The notes below the pieces were generated by a model. That model worked only from the letters and a program-made list of their open reading frames with translations. It made no database searches and had not been told where the DNA came from. The position numbers were made by a program, and so were the translations under genes. A stretch of 64,000 nt of DNA from Nautilus pompilius (taxonomy: Eukaryota > Mollusca > Cephalopoda > Nautilida > Nautilidae). The DNA is taken from contig JACATO010001663.1 of assembly GCA_018389105.1 (NCBI GenBank), positions 77,501-141,500 on the forward strand. Reading direction: 5' to 3'. Positions 46,217 to 58,286 of this stretch are shown piece after piece (position 1 is the first letter of the stretch; every line of letters starts with the position of its first letter).

Positions 46217-48095
46217 CTTTCATCGATGTATTCCGCCGGCAGTAGAGCGACAGCAGAATCGTCGCTTGAGCTTCACCGAGACGAGAGGAATCTCCATGCT
46301 CTATACAACATCTCTACAAATTACCAGATCTTGATCGGTTCTTAGTTAAAAAAAAAAAACACAAACAAAAATTTGTCAATTCCAGCGTGAAATCTCTCTT
46401 TCTCTACTACTCTCCTCCGCTACTTATAAACGACGTCGCTGGCCGAAAAACCATCTTCCCTACCGGAAGAACCGGAAGCCAGGATTGGAGCGGGGAGAAA
46501 CTGTAAACTCGAAGGATATTGCATGTCATTTGGGTACTTCGTGAAGATCTTTGACGATGCTTAAAGAGCAAGTAAGCAAGGACAATTGTCCAGTATGCTG
46601 TGGAAAAGGAAGTTAGGCAGGCTGACGCAGAGGAGTTCCTTTAATGATTTACATCATTTAGTGAAAACTTAAAAGGAAAATTTCTGCGTTGAAAAACAAA
46701 AACAACATTTCTATCTTTATCGTCTAATAGACAAGCAAAGGCTCATACTGCTTGTCGTTAATTCAATATCGTGGTTTCTCAGTAAAGGTTTTTTTAGGTT
46801 TTTAAGTTAGTCGCTTACTTTCAGATCGTCCATTACAATACACTACACATGTGTGTACTCACAAATCATATGATTACCAAGGCTCTCTTCCTCCGCCCTC
46901 TTTAGCTGGCCTGCCGTTCAGTAGGTTACTTACTTTGGGTACTACGGATGTACGTTTCCTTTTTGACTCAGCTTGATTGGTTGGCCTGGGTCTTCCGGTG
47001 CGCCTCGTTTTCGTCAACATTTGTTGTTTTGAAGACACCGCTTTTTAATGTATTCCGCCCAGCAACCATTTCTCTATTTGAGGTGTGTGGATGGCACATT
47101 TACTGTTCTTCCATCTGCTGACCCGCTAACGAATTCTTAATGTCTTTTTCACGAAGAACATCCATTAACATTTACCTTGGAGATTGAGGGACAACTTTCC
47201 TTTGTCGATACTCTTCTTCCACTTGATGGTTTATAGGAAATCTGCATCTACGATTTGCCTCTGCAGTGAGGCGTTGTTCCATTCCCAGAACTTATGATCT
47301 GGGTACTAATCTTAGTCTTTAGAGCCGGTAAGGTCTACTCTTCATGTATTAATTTCTAAACTACTAACGCAGAATGGGTTTTTCTCTTTCCGCTATTCAA
47401 TCATTTAAAAAGTTGTATATCTGGTTCTTTATTTCCATGGTTTTCCTACCATACGACTAGCCAGTCAACTAAATTTCCAAAAGTATTTTATGCTTTGGAT
47501 CCAAACATCTGTTACTAATTTCAAAGGCAATTGCATGAAATTTCCTTTACACGACGGAATTCCGATTCACAATATACTGATCGTATGTTGTATATTACAA
47601 CATGTCAGCCCTGTGCGGCTGCACCTTTCCGAGATATTATCGGTTGCATGTGAGAGAAAATACTGCGCATCTATCGGGAAGGGAACATTCTGCCATCTTA
47701 AATCTCGTGGGAAAATCAGGTAATAAATCTTCTTTGAGATGGGAATTATCATCAGATCCTCGTCTGATTTCAAACTTTAGATTATATAATCATTAAGTAT
47801 GAAACACTTCAAATCCGCCCATCACAGGCTTCTTCCGTTCCGCTTTTCCTAATTAAAATTGTTAGTGTGAATTAATTTACATATTGTTATCCTCAGTCTG
47901 TTGTATTTGCTCGTGCTCTCATAGCAACTTGGGACCTTTTATATATTAACCCTTCAGTTGTTAATAAACAAAGACCGTGCGTAATTTACCTAGGTATTCG
48001 CTTTTCAGTCCCTGTTATTGTGTATATTAGGTGTTCCTCACATGGATTTCCGCTTTGCTGGGTTTTAGTCCTATTTTTAATCCAACTTATGTGTA
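46217..48095. other. No gene seen
   Basis: Unique sequence. Around 46990-47170 the minus strand has some basic stretches (RPRPTNQAESKRKR), but I cannot tie them to a transposase. Confidence 0.35.
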
Positions 48096-48099
48096 ATTC

Positions 48100-49025
48100 T
48101 TACGAGTTGGATTCAAAAGATAAATTCATCTTTTTGGCCACTTTATTCGAGTCCATACCTAATAACAGTTTGGAACATCTTTCGACCGATTGAAAACCAT
48201 GATACGATGTGGCATAAAAATCGGCAAGGGGCTGGGAGGTGTCCCGAGAGATATTCCCCTCTATTTTACGAGATGTGTGGAGCGAAGTAGGTACGGCGGA
48301 TGGGTGCATTGTCCTCTTGGCGGTTTCCATCAGGGTATCAGGGTACACATGAATCATCGCCGGATGCGGTTTATCGGAAATGATGCTGAGATGAGAGTTG
48401 GCTTTCATCCTGCCTTCTAAAGAGGGAAAATGGCCCAGGATGTGCCAGAAAAAAAACCATCCCCAAACCACGACTCTACCGTTAGAAACCCGGGCAGTCG
48501 GGACCACGCTAGAGGAAGGGGTCAAGCAGTTCGCGTGGGCTTTTCGAAATCTGTTTTCAGACCACATTGTATTTTTCCAGCCCTGCTCAGTCTAATATCC
48601 GTGGTCCTTACACCGCTCGAGGTATCTCTTCGTTTTGGTGAATACGATCGTTGATCTACGCAAAGGTTTCCAGCTGCAACAATCCATTCATCGCGAAGTT
48701 CTTCGGGAGGTCAGGGTGGAGGTGACTGCGAGGAGCTATGCCGAACGCCTCTATCAGTTGGTCTATTGCTTGATGACGGTTGGGCTTTACTATCTTGCCT
48801 AACCGTCTTCTCTTTCTATCACTACTGATACAGTTTGTTTTCATCTTTTGCTATGGCCGATAAACGCGGATGAGCGATGTTTGCGGAGCAAACAAACGAA
48901 ACTGTCTTGGCTACTGTGGCACCTGCCAAACGTGAATCCACTGTCACGCCTGTTTTCATTGATGTAATTTTCGTTTTCCCATATCTGTTAGTCTGACTGC
49001 ATACATATATCGCTGTAGGGATCAC
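48100..49025 (-). pseudogene. Tc1-like transposase relic, lineage 3
   Basis: Pieces of one Tc1 transposase run along the minus strand in several frames. 48822-49025 has LAGATVAKTVSFVCSAN, like the first helix-turn-helix. 48656-48844 has RKRRRLGKIVKPNRHQAIDQ, like the linker and second DNA-binding domain. At 48560-48600 WKNTMWSENRF stands where the family has WSDESRF, with the first catalytic Asp lost. 48100-48567 has VVVWGWFFFWHILGHFP and LEGRMKANSHLSIISDKPHP. A frameshift near 48325 moves the second Asp motif (QEDNAPI) into another frame. Nearly the full length is represented, making this the most complete of the four relics. The C-terminal NPIE region was not found. Confidence 0.8.
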
Positions 49026-52000
49026 CTGTCACATCATGTGGTCAACCTTATGTACATCTGCAGCTTTGGTCAGGTCCAAGTGTGAAAGTGTTCACAGGTC
49101 CCAATAAAGTATCCAGCTAGTGTGTGTAGTAAGTAAGTAAGTACCACTACAGGAAACCGGTCACTTTAAATTTAAGGCTGAAAAAGAGCGAGTACAACTT
49201 GTTCGAGATGTCTTAAAGATCGGGCAGACTGGCAACCACTCTACAGTCACGGTGCTGCTATACTATTACTGGATTAATGGCACTGGCCTCACAAGTTTCA
49301 GTAGTCTTCATGCGATATTACAGCGTTCTGAGAGTGAGGGTGGGCCTTTGAGATGGTCGCGACGGAGATCGGCCGCACTTGCCGTAGTTTCGCATGTGGT
49401 CAGAGAAAGGTGATGGGTAAACCTCGTGTTTGTCAGGAATTTCTTTCTCTCTATCTTTCTTTAGAAGTTTCAAGGAGGCCGTTGAAATTGACGCCACAAT
49501 TGGGAATAGTTCTATGGTTGAAACATTAAAAACAAAAAATTAAATGCCTAATAATCCAGAGTTTGGGCAGACAGAAGCAAAACAAACTCTGAATAAAAGA
49601 ATCATCTTTATACTCAACGTTATAACTGTACATTATTTCTTCTAGAACTCCCGTAATAATTTAGATTCTTCATGGTTTTGTTCTCGCCACTAAAGCACTC
49701 GTTGCTTTGCGATCCGCTAGGTCGCAAGTAGTAGAAGACATGCGTTACCCTGTATGACGGCCCGAGGGTTGCCAAATCAGGGATGAAAGGTGCATTTCCT
49801 ACTGCTGTTGCTGGCGCCTTACATTAACTCTACATAAGAAAATTAATTTCCGAACTCGGAAGTTGTCTGAAAGTATGACGCTTGTTGCAAGATCGATGAT
49901 AGGAATGCAGTTTAGTTCACCGGATTCCAAAAAAAATGCGCTTATTTCTGTCTTCTTTTACGGTTGCTGGGAGAGACGTACAAATATGGAGGGAAGGATC
50001 CCGTTGGAAGGGTGGACGTAAAAGGTTTAGTGAAATGGTAAACGAACGCCGGAATCGCTGGACTTAATTAGTCAAAGGCTGCACCGTACAATGAATGGTG
50101 GAAAAACAATAATACAAAAGCAAAAAAAAAAAAATAACAATCCGGAACAAACCTTCTAGTCAATACGCGCGCTGTTATTAAATAATGCATTATTGCTCGA
50201 GTGGCAGGAGAAATCGTTTGATGTGTTCGGCGGTAATTTGTAATGGCCGAGACGGTGGTATGAGTCAACGGGAGAGAAAGTATCTGATTCTCGAGGCAGG
50301 GGGGCGGAAGGGAGTGAACTCGGTGACTCGCGCTATCGACCTAATAGCCAAACAGCGCTAATTAAGCGTGAATTCCTAATGAGTCTTCCCTTTGAAATTG
50401 ATAAAATTTACATTAAACCGGTGTTTGCACGTGGAGTGGGGGGGGTTTGTTGTCAGTGCATAGGTTCGTGTTGATTTTTGTTGCCCAGTTGCCTGAAGAT
50501 GAGGCGAGGGGTCGGTCGGACGGTTGGTAGTGGCGATGACATGCCCACCGAGAACCGACAGGATCAGCAGCAGGGGGCGCTTGGGAGCCCGCTGGGTTTT
50601 TTTTTTTAAAGGGTGATCACTTTGTTCTTGTCCACGCTGATTAACAAAGCACCTTGCTCGTTATCCGAATCTTTTTGGAGGTGGGGGGCGGCCCCCTAAA
50701 CTGCGCATTTGAAAACCAACTCCAACAGCGGGGAATTAGGACAAGGATCCGCGGCGTTGTGCCCGACAGCCAGATATAACACGTTCGTAGGCCAACAGTC
50801 GGACTCAGTAGCGCACGTGCCGCCCCACCCCTCCTCGCGGTAGCCGGAGACCTCCCTTCTACCTATCAGCAAGAAATTGCGACCCTAGTTTTTAAAATCA
50901 TCTACAATAATGAACAGAAGTCCATGCGGAGTTTAATTATCTGACATAGCATTATAAACCACGATTGTAGGTCGACAGTCATCCCTATTTCATATTCGTG
51001 GGGAATTTATTAGCGAACAGCCTTTTCACGTGCGCATTTATAATTCTTGCCATTAGTAAGGAATACCCAGGTGGAATGGACCAGTAAAGACCCGGTTAAT
51101 GGCTCGACGACCGTCAGTATTATTTGCGTGTTGCTTGTCGAACTGCGCACACCTTTAATTTTGATAATGAGGCGCCCATCCCTTCATCTAAGTAACCCCC
51201 AAATCCGTCTACAGGGATTCGCTGGCAGCCGATGGTTTCCGTGGCTCCAGTAGAGGGATTGGGATCTTGCCCGATTGCTACCGAATTGTTGCACACCACT
51301 CTCACAGCGGCGGCGAGGTCACGCAAATGGACGTCGAACGAACGCACGCAGAACAGTACCGGGCAATTTTCGTATTCTCGCCTTCTCTAAATTCGCGACC
51401 GTTTTATTGTTGAACGAAGTTCGGTAAAAATTATTTTTAAAATTTTTTTAGAGAAATGCAGCCACAGCGGGGTAATACGTCTGTATGATGCGCGCGCTCA
51501 TCGCTTTCTTAAAGACTGTTAATTTTCGGAAATGTCCCAAATTCAGAACACTTACTGCATCGCGAGAGGAATGAGGTTAAACCTAAAGGAAGCAGGAACA
51601 TTGAACGCGATAGAGTTAACAAAGAGCGAGACCTTTGTTGACACTTGATATTATTTACCATCATTTAAAATGCCAATGAACTAATTTCGGTAAACATCTA
51701 CATCACGTAGTAAGTTTGAATAGCGAATCTTAGACAATTCCAACTGATTGTAGGCGCGAGTCACTCGACACGCAATACACAAAGAAGATCTAACAACATA
51801 CAGGTGCAGAACAGATTGTTAGAAGGGTGGAGAACGCACCCAGTACTATTTTTAAACTTTGAATTTAGGGCGAGGTGGAAAGGGTTTTGATCCCATTGAC
51901 ATGGTCCAAGAGAAAGGGGGAATTAGGCCTGGTTCCCTCCAAGCCTATCCATCCATTCAGTACGCCCTGTGACGGGCCTGTCACTATCCAGAATCTCCAG

Positions 52001-53385
52001 GCGAAGCGAAGCGATGACGTCAGACCAAACTCGATCAGTTCACCCGACTGTTTCTCCAGAGAGCGATTCTTATAGCGACGGAAGGTGATACGGAGATGCG
52101 TTTCTTATCATCTGTAGATCTGTGGATGAGGTCTCATATCGTGGGTCACGGGAGGGCAATTTACAGCTACGGTGGAAGTGACGTCGCGTTTTATCGCTAA
52201 GAAAATTCCACGTATCGAGCCTCTAAAGGTATGGCAGGAACTATCGGCCACAGACGAAAGAAAACTACACGAGAGCTCGGCAGCCATCTTTATGGCCGTG
52301 TTGTGCAGTCGTCCTTCATAATTTCGTGTAAGAATCTTTGAAACGAGAAATTAATTATATCAATAAACTATAACGTTTTTTTTTTAAATTTTTGGTTGTT
52401 CCACGTAAGTCATCGGTACTTAGTCCTCTGTGGCGTTTGTAATGAATCAGCTTTCGGTGCTTCTTCTGACCATTCGAGGCTTGTCTGTGTTTCTCCCTAT
52501 CAAATTAGTTCCTTGCCGGTTCTTCTGCATTTAATTACACCGAAAGAATAGCAGCATTCCAGGTGCTAAGTTAATAAACTATCTGAAACCGTGAACATTG
52601 ATTTTTCGAGTTGCTTCGATGACTGTGTAATCTCACGCTACAAGAATCTTAATTGACGATTTTTAACTTTAAACTTTTTGTTGTCCAACATCGAATTCGT
52701 CCACCTTTGCTACTCTTACTGTTCCCAAGGTCTGTCCCTAGATCAAAGCCGGAACGAACAGCAGCGGAAATTCATTGACAGAGAGAAAAGGGACAACATT
52801 AAGAAATAAAAACGAAATGAACTGGAGAGATTTTTAACTCTCAAACAGTTCCCATAGCTACAAGCTGTTTTCTTGTTTTATTTCAATTTATTTATCTGTT
52901 TATTGATTAGCATGGCTCTGATGTCACGAGTGTGTTTCGGCATATTATTGAAAGCGGAAGCGCTGTGACCAGTGATATCAATCTTAGGCTTGATCCTGTA
53001 CAATGCAGCTGCATCTCTTTATTATACAACCTCGTGTGCTTTTAAAATAACGTATAGTAGTCTGTGATCTGTAATAGATGTGTGATAGGAATGAGAACCA
53101 TTGGAAGCTTCCCAGACGCGTGGAAGGTATTAAAATTATTTTTCTTTTTTTCTTTTTTCATTGGTAACCATGGTTTTCAGCCGATAGCGACTAAGAAGTA
53201 GCCTAGCAATGCATCAGCCAGCATCCAGCAACAAGAATCCCTGCTCGCGATATTTCTGATCTTTTTTTTTTTTTTCGTCGCTAGGAAAAATCTCCCATCC
53301 GATTTAGTGCAGAAAGATGAAGTCCCGTGGTTACTTACACCATATTTCCTGAAGGATGCGTTATTCTTCACCGAGCCAATCAAGT
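49026..53385. other. Unique DNA without a recognised gene
   Basis: A short (GTAA)n run is at 49126-49142. The minus-strand frame at 51120-51347 (75 codons, containing PSTGATETIGCQRIPVDGFG) has a protein-like texture but no family I can name. No RNA gene was found. Confidence 0.35.
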
Positions 53386-53389
53386 CTTA

Positions 53390-53470
53390 TGCGCGCTGGT
53401 TAGACTACTGCATTTCCATGTTTCCTTAACGCCTGGGTTCGAATCCCGGTTTGGAGCGGCTCGGCCTAGC
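53390..53470 (+). mobile_element. tRNA-like SINE head, family A, copy 5
   Basis: GCTGGTTAGACTACTGC (box A, near 53396) and CCTGGGTTCGAATCCCGG (box B and T-arm, near 53432-53449) are spaced as in a tRNA. The T stem pairs, but the 3' acceptor bases TTTGGAG have no partner upstream, so it is not a working tRNA. The usual family A tail is not clear downstream, so assignment to family A is tentative. Confidence 0.5.
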
Positions 53471-54485
53471 TACTTTTTTGTGGCGTAAGATTGGCAGCGC
53501 TTCCTAGCGGACAATATCCGAAGCGGTGCGTTTCCTAAACGGGGCTATCTCGTTTGCCGACATCAGTGTACGATACAGTAACATCAGGATTTACTTACAC
53601 GAGGCTGGCAGCGGGAGGACTCGTGTGTGTGTGTGTGTGGACGTTTTTGGATATGTTGTTGGTCCTTGTGTAGCGGACTGCTGGTCGGGCCGGTACTCGG
53701 ATTACTAGGGGTAGATGGCATATCAATGGCAACGGGCGTGTTTTCCGAAACTACCTGACGAATCAAAACTGCTTGATGGATTTTTTGTTGTTGTCCCAGT
53801 GAATCTATGAAGGCCGACGGGACCGATTCTGGATTTAATCAGAGCACGGAAAGTAAATGCTTGCGCGAGTGACGCACGAATTTGGTAGACCGGCTGGTTC
53901 TCCGCGCAGACCCTCAGAATTGGGGGGCAAGGGAGGTAACTGCAGCCACCCATAACAGCGAGTTTGCGCACTAGGTTTCTTTGTCGCCATTTGTTCCATA
54001 ATTTAGAAAAATAAATCTGCAGCACAGTTTTCTTTTGAAACCGCTGCTTTTATTATTTGCTTATATTTTTGTTGCGTTTTCCTTGATGAAGCGTCTCTCG
54101 CCGATATCAACGGTAGGCGTGGTGACCTCCAACATATGATTCACTTAAAGACCGTACACATACAGCTTAGGCATCTGTAAAACTAATTGAACCGAATTTT
54201 TGGTGGAGGGAGGATCAATTATTTACTTCTAGTCTGTGGCTACTAGTTCTCTGACTTCCAGTATCAACGTGGTCCTATCCGAATTCTGCCCACTTACATT
54301 TCTGGTCTCTTTTCACTATATCATCTGAAACCGAGCTCCGTCTCTACCCGCTGGTATCTTCAATAACTGCTGATTGGTGGACTCTCGTGTTGCAGCAGCT
54401 TATAGTTTTGTTTTTTCTTCTGCATCTCTAACTGTTCATCTTCTTGGCGAATCCCTGTCTTGACTTTTGTCGTCAAGGTGTCTCA
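53471..54485. other. No gene seen
   Basis: Unique DNA with a short GT run near 53624-53639. Confidence 0.4.
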
Positions 54486-54712
54486 CGGCAGTGAGCTAGA
54501 AGGGGGAAAGATATGGGATATTAATCTTGGTGGCCACGCGAGTAGTTACTTAGGTATGGTTGGGGTCTCCTGAACGGCAATCGAGGTGCGAGCCAGTTAG
54601 CAATTAGCCATGGAACCTTCACCACATGCAATCAGAAAACCTTAATAGAACTCTTTTTATTTTTAGATGTTTGAGGAAACCGATGCGGCTGGCTGGCTAG
54701 TGAAGATGAGCA
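54486..54712. repeat. Dispersed core repeat plus SINE A tail, copy 2
   Basis: Starts with GGCAGTGAGCTAGAAGG and carries CGCGAGTAGTTACTTAGGTA, TGGTTGGGGTCTCCTGAACG and GCGAGCCAGTTAGCAATTA. CCTTCACCACATGCA follows, then TTTTTAGATGTTTGAGGAAA and GCGGCTGGCTGGCTAGTGAAG. The first part matches copies at 18.7, 61.9, 62.1 and 63.1 kb. The last part is the inverse of the SINE A tail, as at 18.78 kb. The start word CAGTRAGCTAGAAGG and the CCTTCACC word are shared with the 63.1 kb copy. Confidence 0.65.
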
Positions 54713-55019
54713 AAGTTTCTCTTAGCTAATTTAATATTTTCGAATTCAACTATGAAATCCAGATTCTTTCTTTTGGGCAAGAAAGAATCATGTATTTAAA
54801 GTATGGTGCAAATTATATAGATGCATTAGTACTTAGAATACTAAGTAAAATAACACGTGATGAAATCATATCTCATGTAATAATGAAATGCTATATAGTA
54901 CAATCATGTGTTTATATAGTACACATGAATGGTTGTCACGCCAGTAATCAGAAATTGCTACATTTCAGAAGGACTATAAAAGCATTCGCAGTAATGGCAT
55001 TGTAGTGAGGTGAATATTA

Positions 55020-55560
55020 TGGCTCATTGGAAGGAAATATCAAATGAAAAGCCAATAAAAATCAAAGTCTTAGCTACTGAAGGCTGCTTCATGTGACAGA
55101 TTTCAGCCCACAGAAGGAACTTATGCAAGACTCTTTGGGGGATAGCACAGAACTGGTCCTGTTGATAGGAGACGGGGTCAACGAGGAAAGACCAAACCCT
55201 CCAAAAGTGATGTTAAGTACCTCGGGGTAAGGTTTTCTACATGACAGACTACGAATAACTAGAGATCCTGCGAAGTGATCTCATTTGGCGCTGGAGGGGA
55301 TTACCTTCCTACATGACAGTGACCCTAAGCACACAGCCAGTGCGGTTACATAGTATCTGGATCATAGAGAGGCAGACGGAACCCTGACAAAGATGCCTGG
55401 GACTGCACAGTCCTGATATGAACACCGCCACTAGGGCTAGATGAGGTTATCCGGATACTGAGAAAGCAAAGGGAAACAAAACACCTTGGATTAATTGTGG
55501 AAAGTGCTGCAGGATATTTGGGACAATATTTAATAGTCTTGCAGTGATAACCGGCACGGG
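55020..55560 (+). pseudogene. Tc1-like transposase relic, lineage 4
   Basis: The plus strand reads LHDSDPKHTASAVT, a stop, then YLDHREADGTLTKM. Known Tc1 proteins have FQQDNDPKHTSNAV followed by a similar helix and then W-PQSPDLNIIE. The second catalytic Asp is at 55315-55317. Downstream RKQRETKHLG is followed, in another frame, by LWKVLQDIWDNI, which fits the family's EELW-VLQEAWNNI. The SPDLN motif is unreadable, and upstream domains are only faintly visible. It is unlike lineages 1-3 in its DPKHT signature. Confidence 0.7.
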
Positions 55561-56350
55561 AGCATCAAAATAGGGTATACGCCATGCCCTATATAAAGAA
55601 AGGGGCCACGTCGCTATATAGAAGCAAAATGAATCTCGTTACTCAGAGTTAATACGTTTAGAAATTTGTCCAGCTTTTTAAACTATGAAAATGGGGAAGG
55701 AGCACAAAACTTCCCGGTCTACTTTCTATTTACCGTATAAAGGCTGAGTGAGAATAGGTGTTTTTTCTTTGACATTATAATCAGATACACCGACATAATC
55801 TAAATCGTGGACTTCTTTCTGATGTAATTTTATTTGTTGTATTTTTAAGTCACCTTTTCCTGCTAAATATCGAATCGAATATTAATTTGATTGAACGCAT
55901 ATAATTTGTAGGAATTTATGCAAAACAGGAACATTAAAAAAACAAACCATGACGTATATTCTAGAAATGCGAATATCGTTTATTTCAGTTTTGAGATTTT
56001 ACAGTACAAAAAAAACAACGGATCATTTAATAGTATAAATTTTTTTCAAACAAAGTTAAATGAAAACAGATGCCCGGGGGGGTGGGAGACAAAGAGCTAT
56101 ATGTTGATGGCATCTTCACGTTTCTACGTCAGTCTTATATTCGGCGTGAATAAGGCGAAGTAAATCCTAACGTGGGTTTCCTAAGCAACTAATTGCTGTT
56201 GTTGTTCTTCTATCTCGAACCTTGTCTCAGAAACACTAGGGACAAACATAGTGTGGCGCTCATCCGCTAGGGGGCGTTGCTTATTCTGCGCGACAAGAGA
56301 CTCCGACACTTCCGACTTCGGCCGAGTAATTAATCCCCACTTGAACTCCT
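55561..56350. other. No gene seen
   Basis: AT-rich unique DNA. Confidence 0.4.
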
Positions 56351-56351
56351 T

Positions 56352-56522
56352 ATTTTTAGATGCGAAAGGAAACTCACATGGCCGGCCGGTGAGGGGAGAC
56401 AGTGAGAAGAAGCCAAGCGGGGCGGAAGGGAGGTACGCCAAACCGATCTGTTACCGACAGGGAGTCGAACTCGAGGCCGCCTCAACCCTACCGGTACATT
56501 GCGCTAACGCGCCGCACCGTAA
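56352..56522 (-). mobile_element. tRNA-derived SINE, family A, copy 6
   Basis: On the minus strand, a head containing GCGTTAGCGCAATGTACCGG, then GGTTGAGGCGGCC and box B GAGTTCGACTCCC, is followed by TGTCGGTAACAGATCGGTTT, GGCGTACC, CTTCTTCTCACTGTC, and a tail of GTGAGTTTCCTTTCGCATCT. Copy 2 shares the GGCGTACC and GGCCGGCC blocks, and copy 3 shares the GGTTGAGG word and the tail. It is full length, about 170 bp. Confidence 0.7.
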
Positions 56523-56590
56523 ACATTATGCTTCCATTAAAAATATACTTCTGTATTCAATTAAGGGTCCGTGGGCCCGAGAGTCAGCTC

Positions 56591-56591
<1 letters not shown>

Positions 56592-56627
<36 letters not shown>
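56592..56627. repeat. (TTA)n microsatellite
   Basis: Twelve copies of TTA about 70 bp beyond the head side of SINE copy 6. Confidence 0.95.
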
Positions 56628-56739
56628 GTTAATCCCTTAGGTAGGGCCAAAATTGACAGTTGTAACAGCAGCAGTGGAGACGTTAATAAAAGAAGGGAGG
56701 GAGGTAATGTTAGGAAGTAGTACCTATTTACCAAACGTT

Positions 56740-57578
56740 AACCGAGTGTCACCCCGCCTCCTCAGTCTCACGTAATAGTTAACTCTCCACCCAGGTCTGC
56801 GGGAGGTCGAAGCTACCCGGGGGTAGACGGATAGACGTCGGTAAACAGCGGTATCCGTAGTTGCGATACTCGATCGCTCCGGTTGACGCACCGCGAAGCG
56901 AAAATTATCAGGACCCCGATAATTGATTGCCCGAGTTGGGGGGGGGGGACGTTACGGGGTAGAGAAGGGGGCACCCCCACATCCCCTCGGGCAGAGAGGA
57001 AACGGTAGCTTTCCATAAACCGAAATCCGTAACGGAGCTTCCAAGAAGCCGGGTAAACAAAAACTGTTATTATCCGGTTGACCCGGGTTCTTTTGTTGTT
57101 GTTGTTGTTGTTGTTTTCAACCCGTGGGGGGTGGGAGGAGGTTACGTATCCACGGCCGAGCCGATTCACCCGGACACGCCCGGCCCTTGTCATTTGCTCG
57201 GCTCGCGCACCTTCCCCCTCCCTCGTTACAAAAGCCCGACCAATGCGCTCCTGCGTCTCGCCGAGTCAATTGGGAAATCCGTCAATCACGAGGCAGACCT
57301 TACCACAGGTATTCAGACCTTTTAGCGGAGAGAAGAGGGGGGAAAGCGGCTCAGTTTTATGAGTCAGAACCGAGGGGAAGGAACGGAGGTCTCCGAGTAC
57401 TCGATCGTGTGGGGCTCTGTTGTTTTTTTTGACAAGACAAAAAAAAAAAAAATAGAGATAGAGAGAGAGAGAGGAGAGACCGCAAGAGGCTCGGACCGAG
57501 AGCCTGCGTGTGCTGAGGTGGTCGGCCGCCCGCGGGGACGACAGGCTTCGGAGACGGGCGCACCGGCTGCTTGACGAG
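56740..57578 (+). promoter_or_regulatory. CpG-rich block ending in a strong splice donor; possible untranslated first exon
   Basis: CpG-rich DNA with a (TTG)n run at 57094-57115 and a GA-rich tract near 57452-57480. It ends in CTTGACGAG followed by GTGAGTGC, with the GT at 57579-57580, a good 5' splice site. Frames in the last 200 bp meet a stop before the donor, so any exon here would be untranslated leader. No TATA box or acceptor is evident. A chance donor is quite possible, and the promoter reading is inference. Confidence 0.2.
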
Positions 57579-57864
57579 GTGAGTGCATTGCTTTCCTCCT
57601 GTCCGTCAGTCGCCGACGCCGCTTGGATTCCCCCCCCCCCGCGCTCTTAGGTCCCCCTCCGCCCTGATGATATAAGCTGCGTGCCAGCCTCCCCCCGCTA
57701 ACTGAAAACAAATCGGTGTCCACCTCCCGGCGGCCGGATTCCATTGGAAATAGCCCTGTACTTTCATGAATAGAGCATCCAGACCCCGCGCGTGTGTGGA
57801 ATCGGGGGGGGGCTGCATTCTTAAGAATTTTCCATGGGTTTTTCAGTGAGAGAGCACGACTTCT

Positions 57865-58001
57865 CTCGATATCTATCTCTCTCTCTCTCTCTCTCGCTCT
57901 CTCTCTCCTCTCTCTCAATCTCTCTCTTCTCTTTCTCTCTCTGTCTTCATCTCTCTTCTCTCTCTCCATCTTCTCTCTCTCTTCTTCTTCATCTCCTCTC
58001 T

Positions 58002-58097
<96 letters not shown>
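57865..58097. repeat. (CT)n compound microsatellite
   Basis: Over 230 bp of pyrimidine-rich CT with TTCATC and CCATC breaks. The right half (about 57996-58096) is almost pure CT. It faces an inverted GA array at 58190-58288. Confidence 0.95.
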
Positions 58098-58100
<3 letters not shown>

Positions 58101-58189
58101 ATTCCGTTCTTCAATCCACTTCCATTAATCTCTTCAGCTACTGCACCTCTTGTAAGGTCTGATACAAGTACACCGTTTGACTATATACA

Positions 58190-58254
58190 AATCGAGAGAG
58201 ACGGCGAGAGAGAGGAGATGAGAGAGGAGAGGAGATAGAGAGGAGAGAGATAGC

Positions 58255-58286
<32 letters not shown>

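Noticed and set aside
9003-46567. GATGCTTAAAG shared at 9004, 28219 and 46557
   Set aside because: Only 11 bases agree and the flanks do not. I treat this as coincidence in AT-rich DNA.
53390-53470. A functional tRNA gene at 53.4 kb
   Set aside because: The promoter boxes are good, but the acceptor stem cannot pair and the anticodon arm does not fold well. A SINE head explains it better.
57364-57969. A 201-codon minus-strand frame rich in E and R
   Set aside because: Its first part is the translated CT array and the rest has no domain. It is a repeat artefact.
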